Positions 16,892 through 27,401 of a DNA stretch of 64,000 bases are shown in pieces (the first letter of the stretch is position 1; each line of letters starts with the position of its first letter). Location of the stretch: NCBI GenBank assembly GCA_050176585.1, contig JBFXHX010000009.1, forward strand, positions 1-64,000, given 5' to 3'. Origin of the DNA: CAYYWP01 sp050176585. GTDB lineage: Bacteria > Desulfobacterota > Binatia > HRBIN30 > CADEER01. A program made the position numbers and the translations under genes. The notes under the pieces are model-generated. The model was not told the origin of the DNA, searched no databases, and saw nothing but the letters and a program-made list of their open reading frames with translations.

Positions 16892-17709
16892 GCCTGTGCA
16901 GCGGCGGGGGTGCCGGTAGCGAGCAGATAGTAGTATACGAGGACCCCGGGGAAAAGCAGGCTGTCGATGCGATCCAGCATCCCACCGTGTCCCGGGAACA
17001 GGCCGCCGGATTCTTTAGCGCCGAACGCCCGTTTCATCGCCGATTCGCTGAGGTCGCCGATCTGGCCGAGGACCGCCATCGCAAACGCAAGCAGCAGGAT
17101 CTCGCCCCAACCGTAGTGGGGGAAGAAGATGAGCTTGCCCGCGGCGCCCGCGACCAAGCTGAACACGACGATGCCAATGGCGCCCTCCACGGTCTTTCCG
17201 GGGCTGATGTGGGGTATGAGCTTGTGGCGCCCAAAAGAGTGGCCGACGAAGTAGCCTCCGCTGTCGCCTGCCATCGAGACCGCAATGACGAATGTCACCC
17301 ACTCGGCGCCGTCCGGCAAGAGGCGCAGCCAATAGAAGTGGGGCAGCAAGAGCGCCGCATAGAGCACGCCGATCGCGATGAGACCGACGTCGGCCAGCGC
17401 TCGCTCGAGATCCCGGCGAGTCAAGACGACGTAGCTGAGCGCGCCGGCCAGCAGCGTCGATAGTGCGCCCGCGACCCACGGACCCGGTGCCGGAGCGCTG
17501 ATCGCTGCAGCGACAACCGTCAGACCGAGGGCGCTGCCGATCAGTCGCGGCCCGGTGCGGCGGTGAAAGGCGAGACCGAGGTACTCGCTGAGGGCCAGCA
17601 GCGAGAGTATTCCCACCACGGCTCGCCAGCCCCAGGCCGGGGCGAAAAAGATGATCGCGAGGAGCAGCGGGATCGCGACTGCGGCGGTCGCGAGCCTAGC
17701 GCGCAGCAC
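16885..17709 (-). CDS. cdsA: Phosphatidate cytidylyltransferase
   Basis: Makes CDP-diacylglycerol from phosphatidic acid and CTP, feeding pssA in the same cluster. It is a polytopic membrane protein of 274 residues with a GTG start overlapping uppS. The C-terminal signature SMAGDSGGYFVGHSFGRHKLIPHISPGKTVEGAIGG-like block (here KTVEGAIGIVV) and KESGGLFPGHGGMLDRIDSL are intact. dxr, which usually separates cdsA and rseP, is absent. Confidence 0.93.
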   Translation of the reverse strand: MLRARLATAAVAIPLLLAIIFFAPAWGWRAVVGILSLLALSEYLGLAFHRRTGPRLIGSALGLTVVAAAISAPAPGPWVAGALSTLLAGALSYVVLTRRDLERALADVGLIAIGVLYAALLLPHFYWLRLLPDGAEWVTFVIAVSMAGDSGGYFVGHSFGRHKLIPHISPGKTVEGAIGIVVFSLVAGAAGKLIFFPHYGWGEILLLAFAMAVLGQIGDLSESAMKRAFGAKESGGLFPGHGGMLDRIDSLLFPGVLVYYYLLATGTPAAAQAC

Positions 17710-18475
17710 CCGCGCGCTCCCCCTGTCGTTGCTCCCCGGTCAGGCCAAAGCGGCGCTGACGCTGCTGAAAATGGTTCAGGGCCTCGATGAACGCCGCCTC
17801 CCGGAAATCGGGCCACAGCGTCTCGGTGACGTACAGCTCGGTGTACGCGAGCTGCCACAGGAAAAAATTCGAGATGCGCATCTCGCCGCTCGTGCGGATG
17901 AGGAAATCGGGATCGGGAAAGCCCGCGGTACCGAGCGCGTCGGCAAAAGCCACCTGGTCGATCGCGGCCGGGTCGATCTCGCCGGTATGCACGCGTGCGG
18001 CGAGCCGACGGGCGGCCTCGACGATGTCTTCGCGGCCGCCGTAGCTGACGCACAAACCCACCGTAAGTTGGCGATTGTCGCGCGTCACCCGCACGACATG
18101 CTCGAGCTCTCGGCGCACCGACTCCGGCAAGCGGCCGAGATCGCCGATGGCGCGCACGCAGACATCGTTCTTCATCAGTCGTTCCAGCTCGGTGCGCAGG
18201 TAACGGCGCAGCAGGCCCATCAGCGCGTTGACTTCGCGCGGAGGGCGCTGCCAGTTCTCGGTCGAGAACGCGAACAAGCTCAGATAGGGAATACCGATCT
18301 GGCGCGCGACTTCCACGACCGCGCGGACCGATGCCTTGCCGCGCCGGTGCCCTTCGATGCGCGACAGGCCGCGGCGCTGGGCCCAACGGCCGTTGCCGTC
18401 CATGATGACGGCGACGTGGCGCGGTAGGCGCGTGAGGTCGAGGCCGGAGGTCTCGAGCGTGGGCACCTCCGTCAC
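17696..18475 (-). CDS. uppS: Isoprenyl transferase (undecaprenyl diphosphate synthase)
   Basis: A cis-prenyltransferase that builds the lipid carrier for cell-wall glycans. It has 259 residues. HVAVIMDGNGRWAQRRGL holds the catalytic Asp and substrate loop; LSLFAFSTENWQRPPREV and the C-terminal DFLIRTSGEMRISNFFLWQ-AYTEL region are present. The GTG start overlaps the frr stop as GTGA. Confidence 0.95.
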   Translation of the reverse strand: MTEVPTLETSGLDLTRLPRHVAVIMDGNGRWAQRRGLSRIEGHRRGKASVRAVVEVARQIGIPYLSLFAFSTENWQRPPREVNALMGLLRRYLRTELERLMKNDVCVRAIGDLGRLPESVRRELEHVVRVTRDNRQLTVGLCVSYGGREDIVEAARRLAARVHTGEIDPAAIDQVAFADALGTAGFPDPDFLIRTSGEMRISNFFLWQLAYTELYVTETLWPDFREAAFIEALNHFQQRQRRFGLTGEQRQGERAGAAR

Positions 18476-19035
18476 ACCTCCATCACCTCTTCTTCCTTGG
18501 CCTTGAGAATCTTGTCGAGGCGTTCGCTGTATTCCTTCGTCGCGTCCTGAATCTTGTCATGCGCACGGCGCGAGTCGTCCTCGGTGATTTCGCCATCCTT
18601 TTCGAGCGATTTGAGCAGGTCGTTGGCGTCGCGTCGGTGGTTGCGCAGCGAGACGCGGTATTCCTCCGCGACCTTCCGCAGGTGCTTGACCAAATCGCGC
18701 CGCCGTTCCTCGGTGAGCTCGGGGATGGGCACTCGGATCAGCTTCCCGTCGTTCTGCGGCACGAGCCCCAGGTCGGATTGCAACAGGGCGCGCTCGATGT
18801 CGGAGATCGCGCTGCGGTCGTATGGCTGGATGAGGAGCAGGCGGGGCTCGGGCGCGGTCAGCCCGGCGATCTGGTTCAGTGGCGTCTTGGTGCCGTAGTA
18901 ATCCACCGAAATGCCCTCGAGCAACGCAGTCGAAGCCCGCCCGGTGCGCGTCCGCGCCATCTCGCGGCGCATCGCGGTCACCGTGTCCTCCATCTCCTTG
19001 CGCACGCTGCCCAAGACGTCGTCCGTCGCGGTCAT
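18472..19035 (-). CDS. frr: Ribosome recycling factor
   Basis: Releases ribosomes from mRNA with EF-G after termination. ATG 19035 (MTATDDVLGSVRKEME) gives 187 residues, the family size; the longer upstream frame overlaps pyrH and is not conserved. Motifs: RTGRASTALLEGISVDYYGT, PLNQIA, RLLLIQPYDRSAISDIE, and the C-terminal EEYRVSLRNHRRDANDLLK. The ATG overlaps the pyrH stop (ATGA). Confidence 0.95.
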   Translation of the reverse strand: MTATDDVLGSVRKEMEDTVTAMRREMARTRTGRASTALLEGISVDYYGTKTPLNQIAGLTAPEPRLLLIQPYDRSAISDIERALLQSDLGLVPQNDGKLIRVPIPELTEERRRDLVKHLRKVAEEYRVSLRNHRRDANDLLKSLEKDGEITEDDSRRAHDKIQDATKEYSERLDKILKAKEEEVMEV

Positions 19036-19790
19036 CAGTGCACCAACGTCCCTATCGGCTCGCCGGTGACGGCGCGCCGAATGTTGCCGAGTTCCGTCGT
19101 GTTGAACACCATGATCGGCAAGGAGTTCTCCATACACAGGGTGACGGCGGTGGCGTCCATCACCTTCAGCCCCTGGCGCAGGAATTCCGTGTAGCTCAGC
19201 TCGGTGAAGCGCTTCGCATCCGCGTGCAACTTCGGATCGGCGTCGTAGACACCGTCGACCTTCGTAGCCTTCAGAATCACTTCCGCACCGATCTCGGCGG
19301 CGCGCAGGCTCGCGGCGGTGTCGGTGCTGAAGAACGGGTTACCGGTGCCGGCGGCGAAAATAACGATGCGACCCTTTTCCAGGTGCCGCATCGCGCGCCG
19401 GCGGATGTACGGCTCGGCAATCTGCCGAATCTCGATGGCGGACATCACCCGGGTCGGCAAGCCTTGCTGCTCGAGCGCATCTTGCAAGGCCAGCGCGTTG
19501 ATCACGGTGGCCAGCATGCCCATGTAGTCGCCGGTGGCGCGATCGGCGCCTTGCGTGGCGGCACTGATCCCGCGGAAGATGTTCCCACCACCGATGACCA
19601 GCGCCATCTCGAGCCCGAGCGCATTGACCTCGGCGATCTCGGCGGCCATGGATTGCAGTACGCTGCGTTCGATGCCGTAGGCACCGTCGCCCATCAACGC
19701 TTCGCCGCTCAGCTTCAGCAGCACGCGTCGGTAACGCAGACCGCGGCCCGCAGGATCGACCGCCGGAGCTGCCTCGTCGCGCGCGCCCAT
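19035..19790 (-). CDS. pyrH: UMP kinase
   Basis: Phosphorylates UMP to UDP. ATG 19790 (MGARDEAAPAVDP) gives 251 residues; a further in-frame upstream stretch lies inside tsf and reads as non-coding. Motifs are YRRVLLKLSGEALMGD, ALVIGGGNIFRG, GDYMGMLATVINALALQDAL, IFAAGTGNPFFSTDTAASLRA and KATKVDGVYDADP. It starts 7 bases after the tsf stop. Confidence 0.95.
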   Translation of the reverse strand: MGARDEAAPAVDPAGRGLRYRRVLLKLSGEALMGDGAYGIERSVLQSMAAEIAEVNALGLEMALVIGGGNIFRGISAATQGADRATGDYMGMLATVINALALQDALEQQGLPTRVMSAIEIRQIAEPYIRRRAMRHLEKGRIVIFAAGTGNPFFSTDTAASLRAAEIGAEVILKATKVDGVYDADPKLHADAKRFTELSYTEFLRQGLKVMDATAVTLCMENSLPIMVFNTTELGNIRRAVTGEPIGTLVH

Positions 19791-19797
19791 GGACGCT

Positions 19798-20409
19798 TCA
19801 GCTTCCGCTGGATTGATCGCCGAGCTGGAACCGCGCGAAACGCCGGACGACGATGTTCTCACCCATTTTCGCCACGGCGTCCGACACGAGCTGCGAAACC
19901 ACCTTGTCGGGGTCCTTGATGAACGTCTGCTCCAGGAGACAGGCGTCAGCGTAGAATTTCTCAAGCTTGCCACTGACCATCTTCTCTAACACCGCAGCCG
20001 GTTTTCCGCTGCCGGCGGCCTGGGCGGTGTAGATGCTGCGCTCCTGTGCGATCACGTCCTCGGGCACGTCCTCGCGCCTGACGTACCGCGGATTCGCCGC
20101 GGCGACCTGCATGGCGAGGTCGCGCACGAGAGCGCGAAAATCGTCCGTGCGGGCGACGAAATCGGTTTCGCAGTTCACTTCGATGAGCACGCCGATCTTG
20201 CCGCCCGCGTGTATGTAGGCGTCCACGAGCCCGTCTGCGGCGGTGCGGCCGGCCCGCTTGGCCGCCGCAGCCAACCCTTTTTCGCGCAGGTAGACGATGG
20301 CCTTCTCGAGGTCGCCATCGACCTCGCCGAGAGCCTTCTTGCAGTCCATCATGCCGGCGCCGGTGCGCTCGCGTAGATCGCGCACCGCCGTCGCGCTGAT
20401 CGCGCTCAT
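19798..20409 (-). CDS. tsf: Elongation factor Ts
   Basis: Nucleotide exchange factor for EF-Tu. It has 203 residues, the compact form of the family that lacks most of the second core subdomain. The N-terminal UBA-like part carries VRDLRERTGAGMMDCKKAL. The core has EVNCETDFVARTDDFRAL and MQVAAANPRYV. The ATG overlaps the rpsB stop. Confidence 0.95.
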   Translation of the reverse strand: MSAISATAVRDLRERTGAGMMDCKKALGEVDGDLEKAIVYLREKGLAAAAKRAGRTAADGLVDAYIHAGGKIGVLIEVNCETDFVARTDDFRALVRDLAMQVAAANPRYVRREDVPEDVIAQERSIYTAQAAGSGKPAAVLEKMVSGKLEKFYADACLLEQTFIKDPDKVVSQLVSDAVAKMGENIVVRRFARFQLGDQSSGS

Positions 20410-21197
20410 GCCGAGACCCCTTCCATCGTCGCCTCGCCGCCAAAATCGCGCTCGCCCGCCACTCCGCCCGGTTGGGAAGGTGCCGCCTCGGCGCCTTTCG
20501 CGCGCTCCTCGTATAGCGAGCGGCCTTCGAGCACGGCGTCCGCCATGGCCGCGCAGAAGAGGCGGATGGCGCGGATTGCGTCGTCGTTGCCCGGAATCCG
20601 GTAATCGATCATGTCGGGATCACAGTTCGTATCCACGACGGCCACCACGGGAATGCCGAGTTTGTTGGCTTCGCGAACGGCGATGTCCTCTTTGATCGTG
20701 TCGATCACGAAAAGGGCATCGGGCAGCTTGCGCATGGTCTTGATGCCGCCCAGCGTGTGCACGAGCCGCTGGCGCTCGCGGCTGAGCTCGAGCAGCTCGC
20801 GCTTCTTGAGGCCTTCCGCGAGGCCGGGATCCTCGAGCATCTCCTCGAGCTTCTTCAGCCGGTCGACGCTCTGTTTGATGGTCTGGAAATTCGTCAGCGT
20901 CCCACCCAGCCACCGATTGTTGACGTGGAAGGCTCCGCAGCGCTCCGCTTCTTCCTGGATCGCATCCTGGGCCTGTTTCTTGGTGCCGACGAGAAGCAAC
21001 TGGCCACCGCGTGCAGAGAGGTCGCGCACGAAATTGTAGGCATCCTGCAGCAGTTTCACCGTCTGTTGCAGATCGATGATGTAGATGCCGTTGCGGGCTC
21101 CGAAGATGTACGGTTTCATCTTCGGGTTCCAGCGGCTCGTCTGGTGGCCAAAGTGCACGCCGGCCTCCAGGAGCTGCTTCATGCTGACTTCCGCCAT
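20406..21197 (-). CDS. rpsB: 30S ribosomal protein S2
   Basis: ATG 21197 starts MAEVSMKQLLEAGVHFGHQT, the classic S2 N-terminus, giving 263 residues. Signatures include RWNPKMKPYIFGARNGIYII, NNRWLGGTLTNFQTIKQSV and the C-terminal GIPVVAVVDTNCDPDMIDYRIPGNDDA-like block, read here as AVVDTNCDPDMIDY and IPGNDDAIRAIRL. It heads the translation cluster rpsB-tsf-pyrH-frr, 82 bases after rho; I see no clear sigma-70 promoter in that gap. Confidence 0.96.
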   Translation of the reverse strand: MAEVSMKQLLEAGVHFGHQTSRWNPKMKPYIFGARNGIYIIDLQQTVKLLQDAYNFVRDLSARGGQLLLVGTKKQAQDAIQEEAERCGAFHVNNRWLGGTLTNFQTIKQSVDRLKKLEEMLEDPGLAEGLKKRELLELSRERQRLVHTLGGIKTMRKLPDALFVIDTIKEDIAVREANKLGIPVVAVVDTNCDPDMIDYRIPGNDDAIRAIRLFCAAMADAVLEGRSLYEERAKGAEAAPSQPGGVAGERDFGGEATMEGVSA

Positions 21198-21279
21198 TGT
21201 GCGCTCCTCGCTGTTCTGGTGGTCGATCCCTACCGCTAGCAACTGCTCCGACGTTCAGCAACCAACCGCGCGCTCTCGT

Positions 21280-22698
21280 CTACTGGTTCATGGCCTCCAG
21301 GAACTCGCCGTTGCTCTTGGTCCCCTCGATCTTGTCGATCAGGAACTCCATCGCCTCGACCGGATTCAGCTGAGCCAGGAGCTTGCGGAGGATCCAGATA
21401 CGCTTGGTGACGTCGCGGCCGAGCAGCAGCTCTTCCTTGCGGGTCCCTGATCGGTTGATGTCAATGGCCGGGAAGATGCGCTTGTCGACCAACCGGCGAT
21501 CGAGGTGCACTTCCATATTGCCGGTTGCCTTGAACTCCTCGAAGATCACCTCGTCCATGCGGCTGCCTGTGTCGATCAAGGCGGTGCCGAGAATCGTGAG
21601 GCTGCCGCCGTCTTCGATGTTACGCGCCGCGCCGAGGAACTTTTTGGGCCTGTGTAGCGCATTTGAATCGACGCCGCCCGACAGGATTTTGCCGCTGGGC
21701 GGCACCACCGTGTTGTAAGCGCGCGCGAGCCGCGTGATGCTGTCGAGGAGGATCACGACGTCGCGCCCGTGCTCCACCAGGCGCTTCGCCTTTTCGATCA
21801 CCATCTCGGCGACCTGCACATGGCGGGTCGCAGGTTCGTCGAAAGTCGAGCTGATGACCTCGCCCTCGACCGAGCGCTGCATGTCCGTGACCTCTTCGGG
21901 TCGCTCATCGATCAACAGCACGATGAGCACGACTTCCTTGTGGTTTTGCGTGATCCCGTGCGCAATATTCTGCAGCATCACCGTTTTACCCGTGCGGGGC
22001 GGCGCGACGATCAGTCCACGGGTGCCCTTGCCGATCGGGGTGAAGAGATCGATCAAGCGGGTGGTGTATTCCTCCGGATCGTGCTCCAAACGCAGCTGCT
22101 CGTTCGGATAGAGCGGCGTGAGATTGTCGAACAGGATGATGTCGCGCGCGCGCTCCGGCTCTTGGTAGTTGATCGCCTCCACCTTCAGCAGCGCGAAATA
22201 GCGCTCGCCTTCTTTCGGGGGGCGGATCTGGCCCGATACCACGTCCCCGGTACGCAGGTTGAATCGCCGGATCTGACTGGGAGAGACGTAGATGTCGTCC
22301 GGCCCCGGCAGGTAGTTGTAATCCGGCGCGCGCAAGAACCCGAACCCGTCGGGCAGAATCTCCAGCACGCCCTCGCCATACACCAAGCCGCTCTGCTCGG
22401 TCTGCGCACCGAGAATCGCGAAGATCAGCTCCTGCTTGCGCATTGCTGACGCGCCCTCGACGCTGAAGCTGCGCGCGATCTGCGCCAGCTCGCTGATCTT
22501 CTTGGCTTTGAGCGACTTGAGATCGAGGCCCTGCCCTGGCCCTGTCAGGTCCTCCTCGACCGGTTCATCGAGCGCGGCCGCCGCGCGCGCTGCGTTCCCC
22601 GGCTGGGGCTCACCGTCAATTCGACGGCGGCGATCGGGTCGGCCGGCCACCGCCGCTGAGGCGGGTGGGCGGGTCCTTCCGACGCTCTCGTCGGCCAT
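21280..22698 (-). CDS. rho: Transcription termination factor Rho
   Basis: A hexameric RNA helicase that ends transcription. ATG 22698 (MADESVGRTRPP) gives 472 residues; an upstream in-frame ATG at 22824 lies within rluD. A short basic extension (about 1-55) precedes the Rho N-terminal domain (SLKAKKISELAQIARSF). The cold-shock-type RNA-binding region is LEILPDGFGFLRAPDYNYLP. Walker A is APPRTGKTVMLQ, Walker B VVILLDSITRLARAYN, and the R/Q loops are intact. Confidence 0.96.
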   Translation of the reverse strand: MADESVGRTRPPASAAVAGRPDRRRRIDGEPQPGNAARAAAALDEPVEEDLTGPGQGLDLKSLKAKKISELAQIARSFSVEGASAMRKQELIFAILGAQTEQSGLVYGEGVLEILPDGFGFLRAPDYNYLPGPDDIYVSPSQIRRFNLRTGDVVSGQIRPPKEGERYFALLKVEAINYQEPERARDIILFDNLTPLYPNEQLRLEHDPEEYTTRLIDLFTPIGKGTRGLIVAPPRTGKTVMLQNIAHGITQNHKEVVLIVLLIDERPEEVTDMQRSVEGEVISSTFDEPATRHVQVAEMVIEKAKRLVEHGRDVVILLDSITRLARAYNTVVPPSGKILSGGVDSNALHRPKKFLGAARNIEDGGSLTILGTALIDTGSRMDEVIFEEFKATGNMEVHLDRRLVDKRIFPAIDINRSGTRKEELLLGRDVTKRIWILRKLLAQLNPVEAMEFLIDKIEGTKSNGEFLEAMNQ

Positions 22699-22771
22699 GG
22701 CTACGTCCTCTCGGGTATGGCGTGAATCTGGGGTCTGGGCGGGAGGGCAGGCGCCAGAAGAGTGGCCGCGC

Positions 22772-23756
<985 letters not shown>

Positions 23757-23767
<11 letters not shown>

Positions 23768-24614
23768 GCGACATCCGCCCGAGCAGGTCGCGGGCCGCCG
23801 CGATGTCGGTGCGAATCTGTGCCACTAGCGCTTCCACTCCAGAGAACTTCTGCTCCCCGCGTAAACGGGCCAGCAGAGCGATCGCCAGACGTTGACCATA
23901 CACATCGCCGTTGAAGTCGAACAGGTGCGTCTCCACCGACCGCACGCGGTTCCCGAAGGTGGGATTGAAGCCGATATTGGCCACGCCCCCCAGCTCACGG
24001 TCGCCCAATCGAGCCCGGACCGCGTACACGCCATCCGGCGGCAGCGCCACGTCGCGCACCCGGATGTTGGCGGTGGGCACCCCGATAGTCGCGCCGCGGT
24101 GGAAACCGTGCACGATACGGCCTTCGACCGCGTGCGGTCGGCCGAGGCCGCGCTGGACCATTGTGAGATCGCCGGTGGCGAGCGCGGATCGCAACGCGGA
24201 CGCGCTGACGCGCGCCCCGTCGACCAAGACTGGGTCGATCGCGTCGGCCGTACACGGCGGATGCGCGTGCACCGCGCGGCCGGTCACCAGCACCGCCGCG
24301 CCGAGACGCGCCGCGACGACGGCAGCGTCGAGCGGATCGCCGGCGCGCAAGAGCACCGTGCGATCCAGACCGAGATGGCCCAGCAACAAGAGGCGCTGGC
24401 GCAGGCTCGTGAGCGCCGGAGCGGTGGCCGTCGTGCAATCGAGGGCCACCACGGCTTCTCCGCCCACGGCCCGCGCGCGCGCGCACAGCCGAGTGATCAG
24501 GGCCCGATGACCCGCGTGCAAGCCATCAAACCGGCCCACGGCGAGGGCGCATGAAGCCTGATCCGCGCGTACGTCGGAGAGGTGGCGTACCACAATCATG
24601 CCGTACCGGGGCAC
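23757..24614 (-). CDS. ribF: Bifunctional riboflavin kinase/FMN adenylyltransferase
   Basis: Makes FMN and then FAD from riboflavin. The N-terminal adenylyltransferase half has AVGRFDGLHAGHRALI (FDGxHxGH class, with Arg in place of the usual Asn before FDG). The C-terminal kinase half has GRIVHGFHRGATIGVPTANI, GVYAVRA, GGVANIGFNPTFG and VETHLFDFNGDVYGQ. It has 285 residues from GTG/ATG 24614; ATG 24599 (MIVVRHL) is an alternative start. Confidence 0.93.
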
Positions 24615-24694
24615 GACCTCGGCTGCCGCTGTGCGGTGACGACCAGTTGAGCCGTGCGGTGTACCTTCCTTCGTCGCGCTCGCGACCCTGGGGC

Positions 24695-25516
24695 TCAGTC
24701 GGACAGCGCCGGCAGCTGCTGACGCGCGAGCTGCGCCTCTTCGCTCTTGGGGTGCTCGCTGATGAGCTTTTGCAGCACCAACTTCGCGTCGAGATTGTCG
24801 CCCTGCTTCTGGAATGCCGAAGCCAGCGCCAGCAACACCGCCGGAATGCGGTCACTCTGTGGATACTTGACCAGTACCTCGTTCAGCTCGATGACCGCTC
24901 GGTTGTAATCGCCTTGCGCGAAGTAGCCCTCGCCGATCCAGTACTGGGCGTTGCCGGCCAGCGGCGACTTTGGATTGGCGCGCAGGAAGTCGCGGAATGC
25001 CTGAATCGCCTGCGGCGTCTGGCCGTCGCGGAAGAACTCCAGCGCGCGCCGGTATGCCTCGGGAAGGACGCTCGACTGCAGCTCGCGCGCCATCGCCAGC
25101 GGCGCAGCCGCGCTACCCGGCACACGCGGCAACGGCGTAGGTGTCGGTAGGCCTTCGCCGCCGATGTATCCGGGCGCGGGCGTCGGGTTCGTGGCCAGTC
25201 GCGCCTCCAACTCCTGCACTTTGCGCTCGAGCGCGAGCGTGCGCTCGTCGAGCACTCGCTGTCTGCCATTGACAGCGGGTTGCTGCAGCCTGTCCACCTG
25301 CCGTTTGAGCGCATCGACCGACACTTGCGTATCGGCCATGTGCGCACGCATCTCCTCGACTTCGCTCTTCAACCGCTCGTAGTCGGCGCGCGGCGTACAG
25401 CCGGCGACCGCGAAGGCGAAGGCGAGCACGGCGCCGAGCGGGCGGCTCAGTTGGCTGCGGGCACGAAGTGCGCTCGTCGATTGCGGCTCCAGCACGACTC
25501 GGTCTCCTCGTGACAC
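24695..25516 (-). CDS. cpoB: Cell division coordinator CpoB (YbgF), TPR lipoprotein-like
   Basis: A periplasmic protein that couples the Tol system to peptidoglycan synthesis. The signal LGAVLAFAFAVAGC resembles a lipobox (A-V-A-G-C), so it may be lipid-anchored. A coiled coil follows (YERLKSEVEEMRAHMADTQ and ERKVQELEARL), then C-terminal TPRs (YRRALEFFRDGQTPQAIQAF, AQYWIGEGYFAQGDYNRAV, LALASAFQKQGDNLDAKLV). The true start is unclear: the ATG-frame start at 25516 overlaps pal by 70 bases, while a CTG at the pal stop (CTGA) would give a normal signal peptide. Confidence 0.85.
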   Translation of the reverse strand: MSRGDRVVLEPQSTSALRARSQLSRPLGAVLAFAFAVAGCTPRADYERLKSEVEEMRAHMADTQVSVDALKRQVDRLQQPAVNGRQRVLDERTLALERKVQELEARLATNPTPAPGYIGGEGLPTPTPLPRVPGSAAAPLAMARELQSSVLPEAYRRALEFFRDGQTPQAIQAFRDFLRANPKSPLAGNAQYWIGEGYFAQGDYNRAVIELNEVLVKYPQSDRIPAVLLALASAFQKQGDNLDAKLVLQKLISEHPKSEEAQLARQQLPALSD

Positions 25517-26007
25517 AGGGGCAGCTCCTCACCGTAGCTGATGGTCGTCATGCGCTCGCGCCCGACACCCATGGCGACCAAGTAGTCCTTTGCTGCCGCC
25601 GCGCGCTTCGCGCCCAAGGCGAGATTGTACTCGACAGTGCCGCGGTCGTCGCAGTGGCCCTCGATCTCGACCCGCGACTCAGGGTTGTCCTTCAGCCAAT
25701 CGGCGTTGGATTGCAACGTCTGGCGCGCCGTGTCGTCCAGCTCGAAGGAATCGTAGTCGAAATGAATATCGCGAAGCGGGCCTTCGGCGCCCTCGCCCTC
25801 CCCCAGCTTGCCTTGCTGGGCTAAGGCGAGACTGCCAGCGTCTCGCGGAGCACCGAGCGATTCCTCGCCGTACCCCGTCCCGCCAGCCTCGGCCCCGAGC
25901 GCGCCGCTATCCTTTTTCTTTTTGCTCGAGCAACCGACCGCCAGAAGCGCGGCCATCGCCAACACCACCGCCACGCGAAACCACCGACCATCCCACCCGC
26001 GCATCAC
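25447..26007 (-). CDS. pal: Peptidoglycan-associated lipoprotein Pal
   Basis: An outer-membrane lipoprotein that binds peptidoglycan and TolB. It has 186 residues. The signal ends in the lipobox LLAVGCSS (Cys near 26). The C-terminal OmpA-like domain contains IHFDYDSFELDDTARQTL, VEIEGHCDDRGTVEYNLALG, the peptidoglycan-binding signature, and ERMTTISYGEELP. It is followed by cpoB and preceded by tolB. Confidence 0.95.
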   Translation of the reverse strand: MMRGWDGRWFRVAVVLAMAALLAVGCSSKKKKDSGALGAEAGGTGYGEESLGAPRDAGSLALAQQGKLGEGEGAEGPLRDIHFDYDSFELDDTARQTLQSNADWLKDNPESRVEIEGHCDDRGTVEYNLALGAKRAAAAKDYLVAMGVGRERMTTISYGEELPLCHEETESCWSRNRRAHFVPAAN

Positions 26008-26036
26008 TAGCCCTCAAGACGACAGCGACTGCTGTG

Positions 26037-27401
26037 TCACTCCAGCCAACCCGACCACACCGGAGAGCTATCACCGCCCCCCGGGGGGGTCAATTCCGCT
26101 TGATGTGCGCCGCTCAAATCGGAGAGGTAGAGCTGCGGCGAACCACGGCGCGTCGAGCTAAACACGAGATAACGGCCATCCGGCGACCAGCTCGGATCTT
26201 CGTTATTGCCCGCACTCGTCACTTGCCGGACGTCGCTACCGTCTAACTTGCTGGTGAACACCTGAAAGCGGCCGGCGACGCGGGACGCATAGGCTATGCG
26301 GTCACCTCTGGGGGACCAACTCGGCGACGTATTATAGTTACCGTTGGTCGTGACGCGGCGGACGTTGTTGCCGTCCGCGCCCATCACATAGATCTGCGGC
26401 GACCCGGCCCTGTCGGAACAGAACACGAGCTGCCGGCCATCCGGCGACCAGCTCGCCGACACGTCGACTGCCCAGTGATTGGTGAGCCGGCGCGCGAGTG
26501 AGCCGTCCGCATTGAGAATTGCGATTTCCGGATTGCCGTCGTACTCCAGCGTCGTAGCGAGCTGCCGGCCATCCGGCGACCACCGGCCGCCGAGATTCAG
26601 ACCGCGCAGGTTCGACAGAGGCGTCCACGCCCCGTTCGGCAATGAGATCGCGTACAAGTCCGGGTTGCGGTTTCGGAATGACGTGAGCACAACCGAGCGC
26701 CCATCCGGCGCCCACGAAGGCGACAGGTTCAGCGTATTCTCATTCGTGATGCGGCGCACGTCTTCGCCGTTCGCGCTCATCACGTACAGATCCTTGAAAC
26801 GCCCGCCGCGGGTGGACAAGAACGCGATCTGCGAATCGAACGGACCGCGTTCACCGGTGTAAATGTGCAGGATCTCGTCGGCAAACCGATTCGCCATGCG
26901 CCGCTCGTCGTCGACCGCCCCGCGAAAGCGCCGCCCCGCCAGCTGGCGGCGCTGGGCGACGTCGAACAGCCGTACTTCGATGGTGAGCTCATTCCCTTGT
27001 CGTTCGGCGGTTCCCTTGACCATCCCGAGCGCGCCGAGCACCGCCCAATTGTCGAAGTTGATGGTTTCCGCGGTGACGCCAGAAGTCTGCGAGTCCTCGA
27101 TGTACGCGTCGCGCGGCAGTACCCGAAACAGACCCGATAGCTCGAGATCGCGCTTCAACACCGCCACGAACTGATCGCCGCTACCGGGCGTGATCTGCTT
27201 GAGCGCTGGAAGCGCGATTGGATACCGCGTCGCTCCTGGACCGACGATCGTGGACCGCACCTGGGCCACCGCAGTGCTGGCGGACACGCAGAGCGCCGTA
27301 AAGAGGGCAACAGCGGCGGCGATCGGGATCGGATGGGCGGTACGCCGATACCCGCATGCGCGGACGCGGTAGCACGTGGTCGAAATCGCCGTGCGCATCA
27401 A
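26037..27401 (-). CDS. tolB: Tol-Pal system protein TolB
   Basis: A periplasmic propeller linking Pal with the inner-membrane TolQRA motor. It has 454 residues. The signal peptide (hydrophobic core AVALFTALCVSASTAVAQ) is followed by an N-terminal domain (about 50-190) and six PD40 blades, e.g. NLSPSWAPDGRSVVLTSFRN, VSASWSPDGRQLVFCSDRAG, TSPSWSPRGDRIAYASRVAG, EDPSWSPDGRYLVFSSTRRG. The start overlaps the tolA stop. Confidence 0.95.
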   Translation of the reverse strand: MMRTAISTTCYRVRACGYRRTAHPIPIAAAVALFTALCVSASTAVAQVRSTIVGPGATRYPIALPALKQITPGSGDQFVAVLKRDLELSGLFRVLPRDAYIEDSQTSGVTAETINFDNWAVLGALGMVKGTAERQGNELTIEVRLFDVAQRRQLAGRRFRGAVDDERRMANRFADEILHIYTGERGPFDSQIAFLSTRGGRFKDLYVMSANGEDVRRITNENTLNLSPSWAPDGRSVVLTSFRNRNPDLYAISLPNGAWTPLSNLRGLNLGGRWSPDGRQLATTLEYDGNPEIAILNADGSLARRLTNHWAVDVSASWSPDGRQLVFCSDRAGSPQIYVMGADGNNVRRVTTNGNYNTSPSWSPRGDRIAYASRVAGRFQVFTSKLDGSDVRQVTSAGNNEDPSWSPDGRYLVFSSTRRGSPQLYLSDLSGAHQAELTPPGGGDSSPVWSGWLE

